Source: Daucus carota subsp. sativus (Eukaryota > Streptophyta > Magnoliopsida > Apiales > Apiaceae). Taken from it: DNA of 64,000 bases. The stretch is from assembly GCF_001625215.2 (NCBI RefSeq), contig NC_030386.2, forward strand, positions 34,971,296 to 35,035,295, given 5' to 3'. The notes beneath the pieces were generated by a model, which was given only the letters and a program-made list of their open reading frames with translations, did no database searches and was not told the DNA's origin. A program made the position numbers and the translations under genes. Position 1 is the first letter of the stretch, and each line of letters opens with the position of its first letter. Of the stretch, positions 60,301 through 64,000 are shown piece by piece.

Positions 60301-61178
60301 ATTAAATATAATAGTATAGTAATATTAAAAATTATATCCCTGTGCCCACCAGGTTTTTTACGTTACTTTTTGACATGCATTTTGAGCTCCCGTAAAATAT
60401 ACTTACATAATATATTTTTTTTAAAAAAAATTCTGAAAACAAGTTTGATGTTTAAACTTTTATTCAAAAAAAAAAAATTAAAATACGTTGTAGGACTATA
60501 CTTTACGAGAGTCTGAAAATACGTGCAAACAGTGTATGTAAATAATCTTGGCAGAACAGAAGGAATATTTATGCCGGCACAAAAGCAATATTTAATCTAC
60601 TTTCAAATATAATTTGCAACTCTTTTAAAATTGTAAGATTTGTTGTATCAACCAAATTTAGTCAATTTAGACCAAAGAAATCAAAATAATTGTTAGTTTT
60701 TATAATTTAACAAGGAATATATATTACTCATTCAATGAGTAATATAATTCTTCTTTTTAAACTATATAAACTCACAAGATGATTTGTGTTTCTGGTCTGC
60801 GATACGCCAATCGAGAAGTAGCTATTAGTATTAGCTGGCATCCTTGCTCAGACGAGCACGGCACTTAAAGAAGCAAGCGCGTGACACTCACCCTCCAATG
60901 TTTAACAAGTACGAGGTCTAGACCCTAGTCTATGTTCTCACAACTAGCTTGTCTTAATAATTCAATAAATATCAGTAATAATAATATCACCACCAAATAA
61001 ATAGCCAATATCGACTGAGAAGTCGATATATAAGAAAGCCCAGAAACAAAAGCAAAAGGCCTCTCTATCCTGATCAGCCCCTCTCATTGCCAGCTCTTTG
61101 ATTCTCTCCCTTCTCAATCTCCTCCCCACTTAAATATCCACTTTGCATCAATAAAATTTGATAACTTTTAAAGAAAAC
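54341..61178. other. Long AT-rich intergenic region, no gene supported
   Basis: About 6.8 kb without a recognisable gene. It contains one-sided or worn Stowaway remnants near 54595 (CTTCCTCCGTCCCCG), 57900 (CTCCCTCCGTCACGTCC) and 60345-60565 (right end CAGAACAGAAGGAATA, with an interior like the 20161 element in reverse). Short open frames around 56081, 57442 and 58249 match nothing I know. The last few hundred bases should include the GT61 promoter and a CT-rich leader (about 61060-61150). Confidence 0.6.
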
Positions 61179-63811
61179 ATGGTGCATTATGAGAGATATG
61201 TTCAGTTGAAAAAAGGAGTAGTAGCTGCAGTTGTTTATGAAGAAGATGTTAATGGAAACAACAAGCTCTTGGGCTCACACAACACTCTTGGTTTGCTCTG
61301 TGGAGGCTCTGCTGCAGGAGGATACTATAATTATCAGTATTATTTTAATTTAAGCATCAAGAGAACAAGGCCCAAGCTTTTGTATCTTCTTTTGCTTACA
61401 CTTTTGTCATGTACTCTCATTGTGGCTCCTCAGTTCTGTTTCCTCCCCTCCACTTTTCCTCTCTTATGTAAGTGTTTGATATTGTCTTTGTTTGTTTTTA
61501 TTTTGTTTTTTGTTTTTTTTGTCTGATTTTCATGGTGGGTTTTTGCAGATTCGACTGGAGCTGAAGATAAGGGTCTCATTTCAGATGCAAATGCTTCTCT
61601 TTGTTCCTCTGTTTCTAACGGTAACTAATGTATATTTTTTATTATTTTTTTACTAGCGTCTATGTTAAGGAAAAGCTATCTTTGTGCCAGCTTTACTACT
61701 CACATTTGTCTGCCGGTTATCGATTTCATGGATGATCGATAACTTAAAAATCTCCTCGTTCACACATCGGACATACTCATGAATACCATATTCGTGAAAC
61801 AAATTAATTCCTCATTGACTCCGAAATTCAAGCAAGATTGTCTTAGGCAGATGCCCATCAGTGCTTAAAACAAAGAAATAAATTCAGAAAAGATATGAAA
61901 TAGTAACTTTTAAGAGTTTACTTTTGAATCAGTTCTGCAATCTTCTGTGTTTCAATGTGGTTGTTTTCTTCTTCAGTAATAGAGGTCTGTTAGATGTAAC
62001 CGAAACTCGTGTCGTTTTCATTGATTTTTCTGCTAAAATATAAACACAGTTGTTATTTAGATCCTTAATTTGATGGATCAATGAAACAGTAGATTAGTTT
62101 GCATTTTGACTGTGTCTACTTTCCATTTTGACATACTAACAAGTTATGACTTATAGTAGCTAAAGTTGTGTAGGTATAGTGACAATTTATCATATGGAAC
62201 ATTTAGTTGGTGGGGACTTGCCAAGTTGATATACTCTTGATCAATTTATTGTGCTGTCTCTGTTTGCTTTGTATTTGTTGCATTAGTCCACATGAATCTC
62301 AGTATTACAGCTGCTGCTCATTTGTTTCTATCTGTTGCATTATTTCACAAACAATCATTTATCAGTATTCTTCTAATGTAACAGCTACTGTATTTTTTGT
62401 GTATTAGTTGCAACATTTCTCAATAATTAAGTTGTTAAACCAACTGCCCTCTTCCACAATTGCTGATAGAATTTCGGTGACTATCTGTGCAGGGACTATC
62501 TGTTGTGAAAGAAATAGTGTTCGGACTGATGTATGCATAATGAAAGGGGATGTGAGAACACAGCCTTCCTCCTTTTCGGTTCTCCTTTACACACCCTCTA
62601 ACAGTACAAATGATTACATCAGTCGTGTATCGGATCTATCAGTTGATGGTAAAGACGAATTGCAGCATGAAAAGATCAAACCTTATACTAGAAAATGGGA
62701 ATCAAGTACAATGGCAACAATTGATGAGCTACACCTCATCTCCAAGACACAGAATTATGGTGTTCGTCATCAGTGTGATGTTAAACATGATGTTCCTGCA
62801 GTTTTCTTTTCAACTGGAGGCTACACTGGTAACGTATACCATGAGTTCAATGACGGGTTATTGCCTCTTTTTATAACTTCACAACAATTTAACAGAAAGG
62901 TTGTGTTTGTTATTGTTGAGTATCATGATTGGTGGATTACTAAGTATGCTGACATTCTTTCACTCCTCTCGGATTATCCACCTATTGATTATAGTGGAGA
63001 TAAGACGGTACATTGTTTCCCTGAAGCTATTGTTGGCCTAAGGATTCATGATGAGCTTACAGTAAATTCTTCTTTGATGGAAGGAAATGTATCTGTCAGA
63101 GATTTTCGCAACATTTTGGACCAAGCATATCGTCCTAGAATTTTAGACATTATTCAAGAAGAGGAACGAGAAGCTGAACTGTTAAAAGATAACTTCCCTG
63201 CATTACAGAAGTTGAGAAATCCACCAATAACAAAGAAAGGGAAGAACAGGCATGTGGTAGTGAAACCGAAGTTGGTCATCATGTCACGAAATGGATCAAG
63301 GTCAATTATGAATGAAGATTTATTGGTGAAAATGGCTGAACAAATCGGGTTTTTCGTGGAAGTCCTAAGGCCAAATCCAACTACAGAACTTGCAAAGATA
63401 TACCGGTCACTAAATTCAAGTGATGTGATGATTGGGGTACATGGTGCAGCCATGACTCATTTTCTTTTCATGAGGCCTGGTTCTGTGTTTATTCAAGTGG
63501 TTCCTCTCGGAACTAATTGGGCTGCAGAGACTTACTATGGGGAACCTGCAAAGAAGCTTGGTTTAAGGTACATAGGCTATGAAATTATTCCAGAAGAGAG
63601 TTCATTGTACGAGGACTACGCCGCAGATGATCCTGTATTGAGCGACCCTGACAGCGTAAACAATAAAGGTTGGGAATATACTAAGAAGATCTATCTTGAT
63701 CGCCAGAAAGTGCAGTTAGATCTCGGAAGATTTGGGAAACGCTTGGCTCGAGCCTACTCTTACTTCTCCGGTGGCAAGAAGAGAAAGCATATCCGTCGCT
63801 CAATGCAATAG
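61179..63811 (+). CDS. GT61-family glycosyltransferase (DUF563), type II Golgi membrane protein
   Basis: Three exons: 61179-61467, 61549-61620 and 62493-63811, with GT-AG introns and agreeing phases, giving 559 residues. The ATG beginning MVHYERYVQLKKG was preferred to an upstream in-frame ATG at 61158 because homologues start MVH. A short cytosolic tail is followed by one membrane span (LLYLLLLTLLSCTLIVAP, about 66-83) and a lumenal domain. Landmarks are RTDVCIMKGDVRT, PAVFFSTGGYTGNVYHEFND, PKLVIMSRNGSRSI and VHGAAMTHFLFMRPGSVF, then QVVPLGTNWAAETYYG. GT61 enzymes add xylose or arabinose to xylan or N-glycans; which sugar this clade uses is not clear from sequence. From memory it is closest to Arabidopsis At2g41640 and At3g57380, neighbours of NUP93 genes. 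Confidence 0.94.
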
Positions 63812-64000
63812 TTCCTGGCCTTCACAAGTTAAAGCTGTCATTTTAGTCCATTTTCTAGACCCCCATTCAATTGATTTCTTAAACAAGTGTAGATTGGAAG
63901 TATGTTTCTGGGAATCAGTTATATAATCACCTGTATATTAGTAGTATGACACAAGAAAATAAGAAATGGCTCCAATTAAGTAACTTGCCCATCAGCTAAA

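Noticed and set aside
1-64000. CRISPR arrays, operons or bacterial-type signals
   Set aside because: The window is eukaryotic nuclear DNA, and no regularly spaced repeats occur.

Overview
This is a stretch of plant nuclear DNA, AT-rich, with multi-exon genes, GT-AG introns, a nuclear-type tRNA-Cys and many small DNA transposons. The protein families and their closest remembered relatives point to a eudicot; I cannot name the species.

Layout. 1-530 is a purine (GA)n tract. It runs into a plus-strand cytosolic NAD-dependent glycerol-3-phosphate dehydrogenase gene (598-2880) whose first exon carries two clear and one probable single-base deletion. A plus-strand UUAT1-type nucleotide-sugar transporter follows (3780-5580). 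On the minus strand come a P2B autoinhibited Ca2+-ATPase of the ACA4/ACA11 type (6400-12232, 7 exons, 1027 aa) and a MAM33/p32-like mitochondrial protein (15832-19750). NUP93 of the nuclear pore inner ring is on the plus strand (22082-33199, 15 exons, 861 aa). Next are a tRNA-Cys(GCA), an intronless E-class PPR gene resembling MEF20, and two intronless minus-strand zeatin O-glucosyltransferase-like UGTs (38639-40045 and 50490-51908). A plus-strand GT61 glycosyltransferase (61179-63811) ends the window.

From memory, GPDHC1, ACA4, the mitochondrial glycoprotein gene, NUP93A and a GT61 gene lie in this order on Arabidopsis chromosome 2 (about At2g41540 to At2g41640). The window therefore looks like an old conserved block, into which the UUAT, tRNA, PPR and UGT genes and many transposons are interleaved. 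These genes do not form a single pathway: they serve ion transport, nuclear pores, mitochondria and Golgi wall synthesis. The two UGTs are the accessory, tandemly amplified part.

The most unusual region is 42.5-50.3 kb, between the two UGTs. It holds frame-broken exon-sized pieces of at least four unrelated genes (DUF676 lipase, HSP70-17-type chaperone, WNK kinase, purple acid phosphatase). Two retroposons with perfect 16-17 bp target-site duplications are inserted among them. One carries an uncharacterised 209-codon open frame; the other keeps an apparent spliceable intron and a 51-codon frame. I could not find the ends of a single capturing transposon.

Two large foldback elements (1366 and 547 bp) and two small MITEs have 9-10 bp target-site duplications typical of Mutator-like elements. 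Stowaway, Tourist and hAT MITEs are also present.
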